Origin: Tissierella_A sp964489715
GTDB lineage: Bacteria > Bacillota > Clostridia > Tissierellales > Tissierellaceae
Assembly: GCA_964489715.1 (NCBI GenBank)
Contig: CAZBAK010000002.1
Location: 13,851-77,850, forward strand
DNA length: 64,000 nucleotides
Direction: 5' to 3'
Below, piece by piece: positions 33,122 to 42,339 of this stretch (its first letter is position 1; every line of letters starts with the position of its first letter). A program made the translations under genes and the position numbers. Under the pieces are notes generated by a model. The model ran no database searches. It was not told the origin of the DNA and saw only the letters and a list, made by a program, of their open reading frames with translations.

Positions 33122-34832
33122 TTTCAATTTCCCCCTTTATTCCCATTATCTTGGATACATCTGTGCCTGCTGGTATCATAGGAAATACATTTGCTTCTTT
33201 TTCTACTATACAATTTAATATAACAGCTTCATCAGAATTTATTAAATCCTCAAACTCATTTTCTAATTTTTCTTCAGTATCTATAGTTACAGTCTTTATT
33301 CCATAGGCCTTACCAATCATTTCAAAATCTGGATTGTAATCTAAGTCTACAAAGGAATATCTTCTGTCATTAAAGATCTCTTGCCATTGCCTTACCATTC
33401 CCAGATAGGAGTTATTCATAATAACCACCTTTACAGGCAGGTCATATTGCTTTAACATCATAAGTTCGTGATAGGTCATTTGGAAGCCTCCATCTCCTAC
33501 AACCAAGATAACTTTTTTATCCCTTTTAGCTATCTGAGCTCCTATGGCTGCTGGTAGTCCAAAGCCCATGGTTCCTGCTCCTCCTGAGGTCAATATAGAG
33601 TTTGGATGCTCAAAGTCCATAAATTGTGCAGTCCACATCTGATGTTGTCCTACATCTGTAGCAATTATAGCTTCACCTTTAACAATACTATTTAATTTTA
33701 TAATTACTTCTTGAGGCATAAGCTTGTCCTTATCTTGCTTTATATAGCAAAGTGGAAAATCTACCTTCCAAGAACTTACCTTATCTACCCACTCTTCATG
33801 CTTCTTTGCTTCCAATTTAACATTTAAGTCAATCAATACATTTTTAATATCTCCAACTATGGGAACATCTATAAACTTATTCTTCCCTATCTCTGCTGGA
33901 TCTATATCTATGTGTATTATTTTAGCATCCCTAGAGAACTTATCTGGATCTCCTGTTATTCTGTCATCAAAACGCATGCCTATAGCTATTATCAAGTCTG
34001 TCTCATCACTTGCATAGTTGGCACTAACCGTACCGTGCATGCCCAGCATACCAAGAGCTAGTGGATGGCTACTTGGAAAAGCCCCAAGTCCCAAAAGTGT
34101 TGTAGCTACAGGTATATCACATCTTTCTGCCAACTCCAATACTTCCTTAGATGCCTTTGATTTTAATACTCCAGCTCCAGCTATTATTAAAGGCTTTTTT
34201 CCTTCATTTATAAGTTCCTTTGCCTTTCTTATTTGTATTGGATGACCATGATAAGTTGGATCATAGCCTTCTAGATCTATAGCTTGTCCAAATAGCTTTT
34301 CAAATTCATCTCTTTCTATTTCATGTAATTGTATGTCCTTTGGTATATCTATTAGGACAGGTCCTGGCCTTCCTGTAGAAGCTATAAAGTAGGCCTCTTT
34401 TATTACTCTTGGAAGTTCCCTTATATCTTGTATCAAGTAATTTGTCTTTGTAATAGGAACTGTTATTCCTACAATATCACTTTCCTGAAAGGCATCTTTA
34501 CCAAGAAGATTGCTTCCTACCTGGCCTGTTATAGCAATCATAGGAGAGGAATCCATATGGGCTGTCATTATACCTGTAACCAAGTTTGTAGCTCCAGGCC
34601 CTGAAGTTGCAAGACAAACTCCTACCTTACCACTAGCTCTAGCATATCCATCAGCTTCATGAGCTGCACCTTGTTCATGTCTTGAAAAATAATGGTTTAT
34701 CTTTTCAAACTTATAAATTTCGTCATATATAGGTATAACCGTTCCTCCTGGATAACCAAAAATATCTCTTATACCAAGTCTATACAATGATTCCAAAAGA
34801 ATCCTTGCACCATTTATCATATCTTTTTTCAT
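33114..34832 (-). CDS. ilvB: Acetolactate synthase large (catalytic) subunit
   Basis: Thiamine-diphosphate enzyme making acetolactate and acetohydroxybutyrate, the first common step to branched-chain amino acids. Seen: the catalytic glutamate in RHEQGAAHEADGYARA near 51-66, GPGATN, and the ThDP motif GDGGFQMTYHELMML with its downstream NN near 440-470. 572 residues, normal length. ATG after AAAGGTGG. First gene behind an isoleucine-type T-box; followed by ilvN with an overlap. An anabolic enzyme rather than the catabolic AlsS, given its operon. Confidence 0.96.
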   Translation of the reverse strand: MKKDMINGARILLESLYRLGIRDIFGYPGGTVIPIYDEIYKFEKINHYFSRHEQGAAHEADGYARASGKVGVCLATSGPGATNLVTGIMTAHMDSSPMIAITGQVGSNLLGKDAFQESDIVGITVPITKTNYLIQDIRELPRVIKEAYFIASTGRPGPVLIDIPKDIQLHEIERDEFEKLFGQAIDLEGYDPTYHGHPIQIRKAKELINEGKKPLIIAGAGVLKSKASKEVLELAERCDIPVATTLLGLGAFPSSHPLALGMLGMHGTVSANYASDETDLIIAIGMRFDDRITGDPDKFSRDAKIIHIDIDPAEIGKNKFIDVPIVGDIKNVLIDLNVKLEAKKHEEWVDKVSSWKVDFPLCYIKQDKDKLMPQEVIIKLNSIVKGEAIIATDVGQHQMWTAQFMDFEHPNSILTSGGAGTMGFGLPAAIGAQIAKRDKKVILVVGDGGFQMTYHELMMLKQYDLPVKVVIMNNSYLGMVRQWQEIFNDRRYSFVDLDYNPDFEMIGKAYGIKTVTIDTEEKLENEFEDLINSDEAVILNCIVEKEANVFPMIPAGTDVSKIMGIKGEIEND

Positions 34833-34862
34833 TTTTTAATCCACCTTTCTTAATATCAGTAT

Positions 34863-35180
34863 AAAAAAAATCCCTCGTCACTAAAACACAAATGCTTGTA
34901 TCTTAGGGACGAGAGATCTCTCGTGGTACCACCCTTAATTATAATTTACTCACGTAAATCAACTTTTAAAGCCAAATAAAACTAGCTCTAGCCATATAAC
35001 GGTGGCACTTCTTTATATATATAAAGAATCCCGATCTCGATTACACTTTCTTCATCTTGATAGCTCTGGAGTGATTTTTATATTTTTAGAGGGAACACTG
35101 ACTCTCACCAACTATCAGTTCTCTGTAGTTATCTATAAATATAACTGTCTCCGTCAAAGCTTATTTACTTTATTAAATTA
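34863..35180 (-). promoter_or_regulatory. T-box leader of the ilv operon, isoleucine-type
   Basis: A full T-box: Stem I with GGTTGGTG-like TAGTTGGTGAGAG, a specifier loop where AUC (35075-35073) followed by A stands next to the CTCC stem arm, a CCGTTA motif (Stem IIA/B), the T-box AAGGGTGGTACCACGA (34936-34921) and a terminator ending in eight T. AUC suggests tRNA-Ile; the UGGU bulge fits A73. Uncharged tRNA would allow read-through into ilvB. Confidence 0.9.
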
Positions 35181-35186
35181 AAATCA

Positions 35187-35215
35187 ATTTTATATCAAAA
35201 GCTAACTTTAGTCAA
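35187..35215 (-). promoter_or_regulatory. Promoter of the ilv T-box transcript
   Basis: TTGACT (35215-35210) and TAAAAT (35192-35187) with a 17-nt spacer. No clear terminator separates it from leuB upstream, so leu transcripts may also run in. Confidence 0.75.
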
Positions 35216-35253
35216 GGCCTTTCAATAATTAATTTTAATTTAGTACCATTTTT

Positions 35254-36321
35254 TTAAATCCTCTTGAGTATTTCCTCTGTCATTTCCCTAGTAGTAACTG
35301 CCTCTCCTTCTCCTTTTATATCAGAAGTTCTAAATCCATCTTCCAATGTTTTTTCAACTGCTCTTTCTATCATTCTACTTTCTTCTTGAAGTCCAAGAGA
35401 ATATCTTAGCATCATGCTAGCTGAAAGAATTGTTGCTATTGGATTTGCAATTCCCTTTCCTGTTATATCTGGAGCTGAGCCATGTATAGGTTCAAAAAGC
35501 CCCCTCTTGTCTTCTCCAATACTGGCAGAAGCCAATAAGCCAATGGATCCTGTTATCATGCTTATTTCATCTGAAAGAATATCTCCAAATATATTGGAAG
35601 TCAGTATAACGTCAAAGGCCTTAGGGTCTCTTATGACCTGCATAGCAGCATTATCTATATACATATGCTCCAGGCTGACTTCTGGATAATCTCTAGCCAC
35701 TGATTCTACTACACTTCTCCAAAGTCTAGAACTTTCTAAGACATTGGCCTTGTCTACACTTGTAAGTTTCTTACCTCTTTCCATAGCCATTTCAAAGGCA
35801 ATCCTGGCTATTCTCTCTACTTCTATTTCACTATAGATCTCCACATCATAGGCAGATCTTCCATACTCTGTATCCTTGTAGCCCTTTTCTCCAAAATATA
35901 TTCCACCAGTAAGCTCTCTTACAACCATTATGTCAAAGCCATCTCTTATAATACTCTCCTTTAGGGGAGATGCATCCTTAAGTGCCTTAAAAAGATAGCC
36001 TGGTCTTAGGTTTGCAAAGGTCTTCATAGCCTTACGAAGGCCTAGTATAGCCATCTCTGGTCTCTTTTCTCGATCTAACTTATCCCAAGCTGGCCCTCCT
36101 ACAGCACCAAATAGGACTGAATCTGCCTCTTGGCAGGTTTCTATAGTTTCTTCAGGTAGAGGGTCTCCATAATTATCATAGGCATAGCCACCTACTGGAG
36201 CTTCCTTATATTCAAATTGGTGTCCCCTTAAACTTCCTATCTTGTCTAAAACCTCTATGGCACAATCCACTATCTCTGGGCCTATACCATCACCCCTAGC
36301 TACTGCTATCTTATACTTCAT
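35254..36321 (-). CDS. leuB: 3-Isopropylmalate dehydrogenase
   Basis: NAD-dependent oxidative decarboxylation of 3-isopropylmalate in leucine synthesis. Seen: ARGDGIGPEIV at the N-terminus, VRELTGGIYFGEKG near 135, the catalytic Lys in SVDKANVLESSRLW near 190, and FEPIHGSAPDITGKGIANP near 283. 355 residues, typical. Its ATG overlaps the end of leuD by 11 bp, so translation is coupled. Last gene of leuACDB. Confidence 0.96.
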   Translation of the reverse strand: MKYKIAVARGDGIGPEIVDCAIEVLDKIGSLRGHQFEYKEAPVGGYAYDNYGDPLPEETIETCQEADSVLFGAVGGPAWDKLDREKRPEMAILGLRKAMKTFANLRPGYLFKALKDASPLKESIIRDGFDIMVVRELTGGIYFGEKGYKDTEYGRSAYDVEIYSEIEVERIARIAFEMAMERGKKLTSVDKANVLESSRLWRSVVESVARDYPEVSLEHMYIDNAAMQVIRDPKAFDVILTSNIFGDILSDEISMITGSIGLLASASIGEDKRGLFEPIHGSAPDITGKGIANPIATILSASMMLRYSLGLQEESRMIERAVEKTLEDGFRTSDIKGEGEAVTTREMTEEILKRI

Positions 36322-36805
36322 CCCTATTCACCTTCTTACTTACGTAATTTATCAGTCCATTTTCCTCTATAATTCCTTGAATAAATTCAGGATAGGCTTG
36401 TATCTCATATTCTTCATCCTTAGTCAGATTTTTAATCTTTCCTCCTACAAAGTCAACTTCAACCTCATCACCCTGGTCTATCTTTTCTGCAGCTTCCCTG
36501 CTTTCTATTATTGGAAGACCTATATTAAATGAATTTCTATAAAATATTCTGGCAAAGCTCTCAGCTATAACACAGCTTACTCCTGAGGCCTTTATAGCTA
36601 GGGGAGCGTGTTCTCTAGATGATCCGCAGCCAAAGTTTTTTCCTCCTACCAGTACATCTCCTTCACTTACTTTCTGAGCAAAGTCTTTATCTATATCTAT
36701 CATGCAATATTTTTTAAGTTCTTCAGGATCCGAGCTCATAAGATATCTTGCAGGTATGATTACATCTGTATCTATATTATTGCCATATTTAAATGCTTTT
36801 CCCAT
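36311..36805 (-). CDS. leuD: 3-Isopropylmalate dehydratase small subunit
   Basis: Small subunit of isopropylmalate isomerase, supplying the swivelling substrate-binding domain. Seen: NNIDTDVIIPARYL at about 9-22 and GGKNFGCGSSREHAP at 53-67, with the substrate-binding arginine. 164 residues marks the short archaeal/clostridial type rather than the 200-residue proteobacterial one, matching the short LeuC beside it. ATG follows GAGAGGAAG. Confidence 0.95.
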   Translation of the reverse strand: MGKAFKYGNNIDTDVIIPARYLMSSDPEELKKYCMIDIDKDFAQKVSEGDVLVGGKNFGCGSSREHAPLAIKASGVSCVIAESFARIFYRNSFNIGLPIIESREAAEKIDQGDEVEVDFVGGKIKNLTKDEEYEIQAYPEFIQGIIEENGLINYVSKKVNRDEV

Positions 36806-36822
36806 ATTCTATCTTCCTCTCT

Positions 36823-38085
36823 TTATTTTATATCTGCTGGATTTGTTATCTTACCTGTAATTGCTGATGCAGCTGCAACTGCAGGACTTGAAAGATAAAC
36901 TTCAGATGTCTCGTGACCCATCCTTCCTACAAAGTTCCTATTTGTAGTTGCTACTGCTCTTTCACCTTCTGCCAATATTCCCATATGTCCACCTAAGCAT
37001 GGTCCACAGGTTGGTGTAGAAACTACTGCTCCAGCCTCTATAAATATCTTTAGCAAGCCTTCTTCCATGGCCATTAGGTATATTTTTTGAGTAGCTGGAA
37101 ATATTATAGTTCTTACTCTCTGGTGTATCTTTTGACCTTCCAATACCTTGGCAGCCATTCTCAAATCTCCGATTCTACCATTTGTACAAGAGCCTATAAC
37201 AACCTGATCTATCTCTATTTCTCCTACTTTATCTATCTCTCTAGTATTGTCTGGACTAGGTGGAAAGCTTATAGTAGGCTTTATTTGGCTTAAATCTATG
37301 GTGTATTTTTCGCTGTAGATAGCACCTTCATCGCTTTCATATGTCTTGTATTCTCTTGTAGAGTGTTCCCTTACATAGGCCCTAGTCTTTTCATCTACCT
37401 GAAATATTCCATTTTTAGCTCCTGCTTCTATAGCCATATTTGCTATAGTAAATCTGTCGTCCATGGTCAAGTTTCCTACACCTTCTCCAACAAACTCCAT
37501 AGACTTATATCTTGCACCATCTACTCCAATTTTTCCTATTATGTGAAGTATTATATCTTTGCCGCTTACCCATTCACTTGGTTTTCCCACTAGATTAAAT
37601 TCTATAGCTTCTGGAACCTTGAACCAGCACTGGCCACTTGCCATGGCAGCACCCATATCCGTACTTCCAACTCCAGTTGAAAAAGCTCCCAGTGCTCCAT
37701 AGGTACAGGTATGTGAATCTGCCCCTATAACTGCATCCCCTGGTACTACCAAGCCCTTTTCAGGTAAAAGTGCATGCTCTATACCCATTTGACCTATTTC
37801 AAAATAGTTTTCGATTTCCTTTTCATAGGCAAATTCTCTCATGACCTTACACTGCTGGGCGGATTTTATATCCTTATTTGGTGTAAAGTGATCTGGAACA
37901 AGAGCTATCTTTTTCTTATCAAATACATCTTCTACACCTATCTTTTCAAATTCCTTTATTCCAACTGGGGCTGTTATATCATTTCCCAGTACCATATCTA
38001 ACTTTGCTTCTATAAATTGTCCTGGCTTGACCTCTGAAAGTCCTGCATGATCTGCTAATATCTTTTGAGTCATTGTCATCTTCAT
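36823..38085 (-). CDS. leuC: 3-Isopropylmalate dehydratase large subunit
   Basis: Aconitase-family 4Fe-4S enzyme that isomerises 2- to 3-isopropylmalate together with LeuD. Seen: GADSHTCTYGALGAF near 122, cluster cysteines in VIGSCTNGR near 297 and TPTCGPCLGGH near 358. About 420 residues, the short form. I choose the ATG at 38085: the GAGGAG site sits only one nt from the ATG at 38094 but 9 nt from this one, and the resulting start MKMTMTQKILADHAG fits relatives. Upstream is leuA, downstream leuD. Confidence 0.95.
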   Translation of the reverse strand: MKMTMTQKILADHAGLSEVKPGQFIEAKLDMVLGNDITAPVGIKEFEKIGVEDVFDKKKIALVPDHFTPNKDIKSAQQCKVMREFAYEKEIENYFEIGQMGIEHALLPEKGLVVPGDAVIGADSHTCTYGALGAFSTGVGSTDMGAAMASGQCWFKVPEAIEFNLVGKPSEWVSGKDIILHIIGKIGVDGARYKSMEFVGEGVGNLTMDDRFTIANMAIEAGAKNGIFQVDEKTRAYVREHSTREYKTYESDEGAIYSEKYTIDLSQIKPTISFPPSPDNTREIDKVGEIEIDQVVIGSCTNGRIGDLRMAAKVLEGQKIHQRVRTIIFPATQKIYLMAMEEGLLKIFIEAGAVVSTPTCGPCLGGHMGILAEGERAVATTNRNFVGRMGHETSEVYLSSPAVAAASAITGKITNPADIK

Positions 38086-38103
38086 ATTTTCCATCTCCTC
38101 ATC

Positions 38104-39600
38104 TTATATCTTGTTTACTGCATCTAAATAAGCATTTATACTTGCTTCCACTACATCTACGCTTACATCCCTACCAGAATATATCCTATCCTTGTATTTA
38201 AGTTTCACTGTAGCATATCCTAGAGCATCCCTACCCTCTGTTATACTTTGAAGAGAATATTCTTCTAGTGTTAAGTCCATATCCAAGGATTTTTCTATGG
38301 CAGATATGGCTGCATCTATGGGACCACCGGCAGAAGCCAAACCTTCTACTTCTTCCCCATCAATATCCAGTACCACTGATGCTACACTGGAAATTGTATT
38401 TCCGCTATTTATTACAAAACGTTTTAACTTGTACTTATCCTCTTCCCTACTTATTCCCCTAGTCAATATGACCTCTATATCACTATCATAGATAGTCTTT
38501 TTTTGATCTGACAGCTTTTTAAATTCTTCAAAGGCCCTGTTTAATTCTTCTTCATCTAGATCAAATCCCATGGATTGGATCTTGTCTCTAAAGGCATGTC
38601 GGCCAGAGTGCTTTCCAAGTACCATTTTATTTTCCTTAAGTCCTATTGATTCTGGAGTCATGATCTCATATGTTTCCCTGTTGCTAAGGACCCCATGCTG
38701 ATGAATTCCTGATTCATGGGCAAAGGCATTAGCTCCTACTATGGCCTTATTTGGCTGGACATAGACTCCTGTTATACTACTTAGTAAATTGCTGGTCTTT
38801 AAGATTTCCTCAGTTACTATATTTGTACTATAGTCATATACATCTTTTCGAGTATTTATTATCATTACCAATTCTTCTAGGGCAGCATTTCCAGCTCTTT
38901 CACCTATTCCATTTATGGTACATTCAAATTGTCTAGCCCCAGCTCTTAAGGCAGCCAAGGTATTTGCCACTGCAAGCCCAAGGTCATCATGGCAGTGGAC
39001 CGATATGGTGACCGAATCTAAATACTTAGACTTTTTTCTTATCTCCATTATAAAGTCATAAAACTTTTCTGGTGTCATATAGCCTACAGTATCAGGTATA
39101 TTTATGATCTTGGCCCCTGCCAATATTACCCTATCAAATATTTTAGCTAGAAAGTCTGTAGAACTTCTAGTTGCATCTTCTGCAGAAAACTCCACCTCTG
39201 GAACTAAACTAGCAGCATGTTTTACCATGGACTCTGCTCTTTCTAAAACTTCTTCTTCTGTCATCTTAAGCTTGTATTCCATATGAATAGGTGATGTAGC
39301 TATAAATGTATGTATTCTAGGCTTTTTAGCCATCTTTACTGCTTGATAGGCCTTGTCTATATCCCCTTTTACAGTTCTAGCTAGGACAGCTACTGTGGAA
39401 TTTTTCACCTGGCTGGCTATTTCCTTTACAGATTCAAAGTCTCCCTGAGATGCTGCTGCAAATCCTGCTTCTATAACATCTACTCCCAAACGCTCAAGTT
39501 GTTTAGCAAGTAGCAATTTTTCCCTCTTGTTCATACTGCATCCTGGTGATTGCTCACCATCTCTCAATGTTGTATCAAAAAAATGTATTTTATTATCCAT
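38104..39600 (-). CDS. leuA: 2-Isopropylmalate synthase
   Basis: Condenses acetyl-CoA with 2-ketoisovalerate, the committed step to leucine. Seen: FDTTLRDGEQSPG at 8-20 (HMGL-like TIM barrel metal site), the metal histidines in SVHCHDDLGLAVAN near 205, GIGERAGNAALEE near 236, and a C-terminal LeuA dimer/regulatory domain of about 130 residues used for leucine feedback. 498 residues is standard. ATG after AAAGGAGG. First gene behind a leucine-type T-box. Confidence 0.96.
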   Translation of the reverse strand: MDNKIHFFDTTLRDGEQSPGCSMNKREKLLLAKQLERLGVDVIEAGFAAASQGDFESVKEIASQVKNSTVAVLARTVKGDIDKAYQAVKMAKKPRIHTFIATSPIHMEYKLKMTEEEVLERAESMVKHAASLVPEVEFSAEDATRSSTDFLAKIFDRVILAGAKIINIPDTVGYMTPEKFYDFIMEIRKKSKYLDSVTISVHCHDDLGLAVANTLAALRAGARQFECTINGIGERAGNAALEELVMIINTRKDVYDYSTNIVTEEILKTSNLLSSITGVYVQPNKAIVGANAFAHESGIHQHGVLSNRETYEIMTPESIGLKENKMVLGKHSGRHAFRDKIQSMGFDLDEEELNRAFEEFKKLSDQKKTIYDSDIEVILTRGISREEDKYKLKRFVINSGNTISSVASVVLDIDGEEVEGLASAGGPIDAAISAIEKSLDMDLTLEEYSLQSITEGRDALGYATVKLKYKDRIYSGRDVSVDVVEASINAYLDAVNKI

Positions 39601-39621
39601 TGTAATCCTCCTTTAAAATAA

Positions 39622-39948
39622 AAAAATCCCTCGCCTCTATAAGTTTATATAAACTTATAGGGACGAAGGATAAATCATTCGTGTTACCACCCTAATTCAC
39701 AGTAATCTGCCTCTTTCTAGACTATTATCTAGTATCCATATAACGGTAGAACCCGTCCTATCCTACTAACATAGTTTTCAGATAAGCTGCATAAGAAGCT
39801 AGTATTATATATTCTTTTGATACTAACTTTCACCAGCCGTTAGCTCTCTAAGATCAAAGGGAATATTTTTCTCTTCTTAATTGCATTTATATATTTCATT
39901 TATTTATTTGTCTATTTATTATCTCTTAGTTGATTCTTTATTATGTTA
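39622..39948 (-). promoter_or_regulatory. T-box leader of the leu operon, leucine-type
   Basis: Stem I with AGAGAGCTAACGGCTGGTG, a specifier CUA (39802-39800) beside the CTTCTT arm that pairs with AAGAAG, a CCGTTA motif, the T-box TAGGGTGGTAACACGAAT (39694-39677) and a terminator built on a palindrome CTATAAGTTTA/TAAACTTATAG with a T-run. CUA points to tRNA-Leu; UGGU fits A73. Confidence 0.9.
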
Positions 39949-39954
39949 AAGCTT

Positions 39955-39984
39955 ATTATATAGTATAGCGAGGTAAAGTGTCAA
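39955..39984 (-). promoter_or_regulatory. Promoter of the leu T-box transcript
   Basis: TTGACA (39984-39979) and TATAAT (39960-39955) with an 18-nt spacer. Confidence 0.8.
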
Positions 39985-40032
39985 GCTTTATTTCTAAGAT
40001 TCTTTATATTTAGAATATTTAAGCATTATTTC

Positions 40033-40896
40033 CTATATCTCATTATCTATAAAAGTGCTGCCCTTGGCCTCTATTACGTCATTTATTGTGGTAAAGGCAT
40101 TTGTGTCCACAGCTTCAATTATATTTTTAAGCCTAACTATTTCATTGCTATTTACAACTAGATATATTACCATCTTTTTTACCTTCTTGTATGAACCCAT
40201 GCCTTCTAAAAATGTAACGCTTCTATTTAACTCATTTCTAATCTCTTCAGCTAGAGCTTCACCCTTATCTGATATTATAAAGACACTTTTTCTAACATTG
40301 AGGCCTACTCTTACCCTATCTAATATCTTCGAACTAGTAATTATTGCAATTATAGTATAGATAGCTGCTGTAAAATCAAATAATAGGGAGGATAGGATAA
40401 CTATAAGACTATTTACAGTCATTAGGCTAGTTCCTATACTTATGCCATATCTTCTCCTTAGGATAGTGGCTAAAATATCAAGACCATCCTGGCACATCCT
40501 ATTTTTAAAAAGTAAACCCACTCCACTACCATTTAAAACTCCTCCTATTATTGCTGCTATTAAAATATCATCTGTTGGAGCATATCTACCTAGGCCGCTG
40601 GTTAAGGTAAGTAGGAGGGAGAAAACTAGCATGGATATGGAGCCATATAGGGCAAAGTGCCTATCAACCTTTTTAAATCCATATAAAAATATAGGGAGAT
40701 TTAGCAAGAATACAGTAATACCCGTAGGTATAGTAAATAAATACTGTACCATTATACTTATTCCCCCTATGCCACCACTTAAGAGCTTATTTGGAATAAA
40801 GAAAAGATTTATAGCTATGGCACACAATGAGTTTGCAAATAATATGATCAAAAGATTGGTCAATATTCTTTTCCATTTCTTGCTGGATTTATTCAT
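40033..40896 (-). CDS. YitT family membrane protein (DUF161/DUF2179)
   Basis: A 287-residue protein with about five membrane segments in the first 190 residues and a C-terminal soluble DUF2179 domain (residues about 205-285). Seen: the family motifs GGIGGISIMVQYL near 41-53 and GSGVGLLFKNRMCQDGLDIL near 122-141, and ISDKGEALAEEIRNELNRSV with TFLEGMGSY in the soluble part. Function is not established. It starts 17 nt after an NhaC-family gene and two genes after iadA, so it is likely in that operon. ATG after AAGGAGC. Confidence 0.88.
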   Translation of the reverse strand: MNKSSKKWKRILTNLLIILFANSLCAIAINLFFIPNKLLSGGIGGISIMVQYLFTIPTGITVFLLNLPIFLYGFKKVDRHFALYGSISMLVFSLLLTLTSGLGRYAPTDDILIAAIIGGVLNGSGVGLLFKNRMCQDGLDILATILRRRYGISIGTSLMTVNSLIVILSSLLFDFTAAIYTIIAIITSSKILDRVRVGLNVRKSVFIISDKGEALAEEIRNELNRSVTFLEGMGSYKKVKKMVIYLVVNSNEIVRLKNIIEAVDTNAFTTINDVIEAKGSTFIDNEI

Positions 40897-40913
40897 CTAC
40901 TGCTCCTTATCTT

Positions 40914-42326
40914 TTATTTAAAGCTTTCTAATAATCTCTCTTCTCCTGCAGCATATTTAACCATAGTAATTCCAGTTATTCCATAGATCAAGGAAATAAT
41001 AGGAGTTATATAATTTAATAGGGCAAAGGGTGCATACTGGGTATAGGAAACTTGTAGCATCTCCATGGCAAATACTGCATTGGTACTCCAGGGAATCAGC
41101 ACTGCTCCCAAGGTTCCACAGTCTTCTATGATCCTAGAAAGATTTCTAGGCTTTAGATCATGCTTTTCATAGAGTGGAGACATTAAGGTACCTGTCATTA
41201 CTGCTGAAAAGTGCATGGATCCACTCATCATAGAGGCAAAATAACTCATGATCATGGTACTAAAAACCAAACCTCCATCTGTCTTTAGATTTCCAGCTAT
41301 TCTTCCAAGTATAACATTTAATATTCCTGACTCTCGCATAATTCCACCTAGTCCCAAGGCAAAGATCATTAGGGCAACTACTCCAGACATGCTTAAAATT
41401 CCGCCTCTATTTAATAGATCTAAAACCAAAGGGTTTTCTGATTCTAGTACAATTCCACTCCAAAGGGAATTTATAGTTTCAGCTAGTCCTGCTCCTTGAT
41501 AAAATATAGCTATAAGTGCTCCTATGATACCACCAACTAAAATTGTAAATATTGGAGATTGCTTTTTATATAACATAAAAAATACAATTATTGCAGGAAT
41601 TAAAGTTATCCAACTAATATTAAAAATCGAGCTTAGAGAATCTGTTATTGAATTGATATTTGCAACATCTAAGCTATTGCTACCGTAATTAAAGCCTATT
41701 ATTAAAAATACAATTAAAGATATTATGTATGCTGGGAAAGTTGTATACACCATATGTCTAATATGTGTAAAAAGATCTGTTCCAGATACTGCTGGTGCCA
41801 GGTTAGTACTATCTGAAAGTGGAGACATCTTATCTCCAAAATAAGCTCCAGACATTACTGCCCCTGCTGTTATTCCTGGAGGAATACCCAGTCCTGTACC
41901 TATTCCCATCATAGCTATACCAACTGTTCCCATAGTAGCCCAGGATGATCCAGAAGCCAGGGAAGTTATAGAACAAAGTACTATAGCCGTTACCAAAAAG
42001 AATCTAGGTGATATGATTTTCAAGCCTGCATAGATAATTGTTGGTACAGTTCCTGATCCTATCCAGCTTGATATCAATAGACCTACAGCCATTAACAAGA
42101 CTATAGATTGCATGGCCTGCCTTATCATATTAAAGGCACTATTTTCTAGATCCTCGTATTTCACACCTAGTCTCATTGCAAATAATCCCATTATTACCCA
42201 ACTTATAAACATCAATACCTGTAATTGCAACTTTAAATAGATCAAGCCTATGGCCATAAAAACTACTATTGTTCCTAAAGATAAAATTGAATAAGCTAAA
42301 CTGGGTACTTGTCTTTCATTTTTCAT
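40914..42326 (-). CDS. NhaC-family Na+/H+ antiporter
   Basis: A polytopic transporter of about 470 residues and around eleven membrane segments. Seen: SGSSWATMGTVGIAMMGIG near 135, GAYFGDKMSPLSDSTNLAPA near 168-187, and PWSTNAVFAMEML near 415, all NhaC hallmarks. Several members exchange amino acids or organic acids rather than plain sodium. Its position after isoaspartyl dipeptidase may mean uptake or export of an aspartate-containing product, which is inference. I use the ATG at 42326 after AAAGGAGGAATTTAT; the ATG at 42350 lacks a site and overlaps the dipeptidase gene. Confidence 0.88.
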   Translation of the reverse strand: MKNERQVPSLAYSILSLGTIVVFMAIGLIYLKLQLQVLMFISWVIMGLFAMRLGVKYEDLENSAFNMIRQAMQSIVLLMAVGLLISSWIGSGTVPTIIYAGLKIISPRFFLVTAIVLCSITSLASGSSWATMGTVGIAMMGIGTGLGIPPGITAGAVMSGAYFGDKMSPLSDSTNLAPAVSGTDLFTHIRHMVYTTFPAYIISLIVFLIIGFNYGSNSLDVANINSITDSLSSIFNISWITLIPAIIVFFMLYKKQSPIFTILVGGIIGALIAIFYQGAGLAETINSLWSGIVLESENPLVLDLLNRGGILSMSGVVALMIFALGLGGIMRESGILNVILGRIAGNLKTDGGLVFSTMIMSYFASMMSGSMHFSAVMTGTLMSPLYEKHDLKPRNLSRIIEDCGTLGAVLIPWSTNAVFAMEMLQVSYTQYAPFALLNYITPIISLIYGITGITMVKYAAGEERLLESFK

Positions 42327-42339
42327 ATAAATTCCTCCT

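Noticed and set aside
37087..38001. Several short plus-strand frames opposite leuC
   Set aside because: All are antisense to leuC, rich in Tyr/Ser/Phe, and lack start signals.
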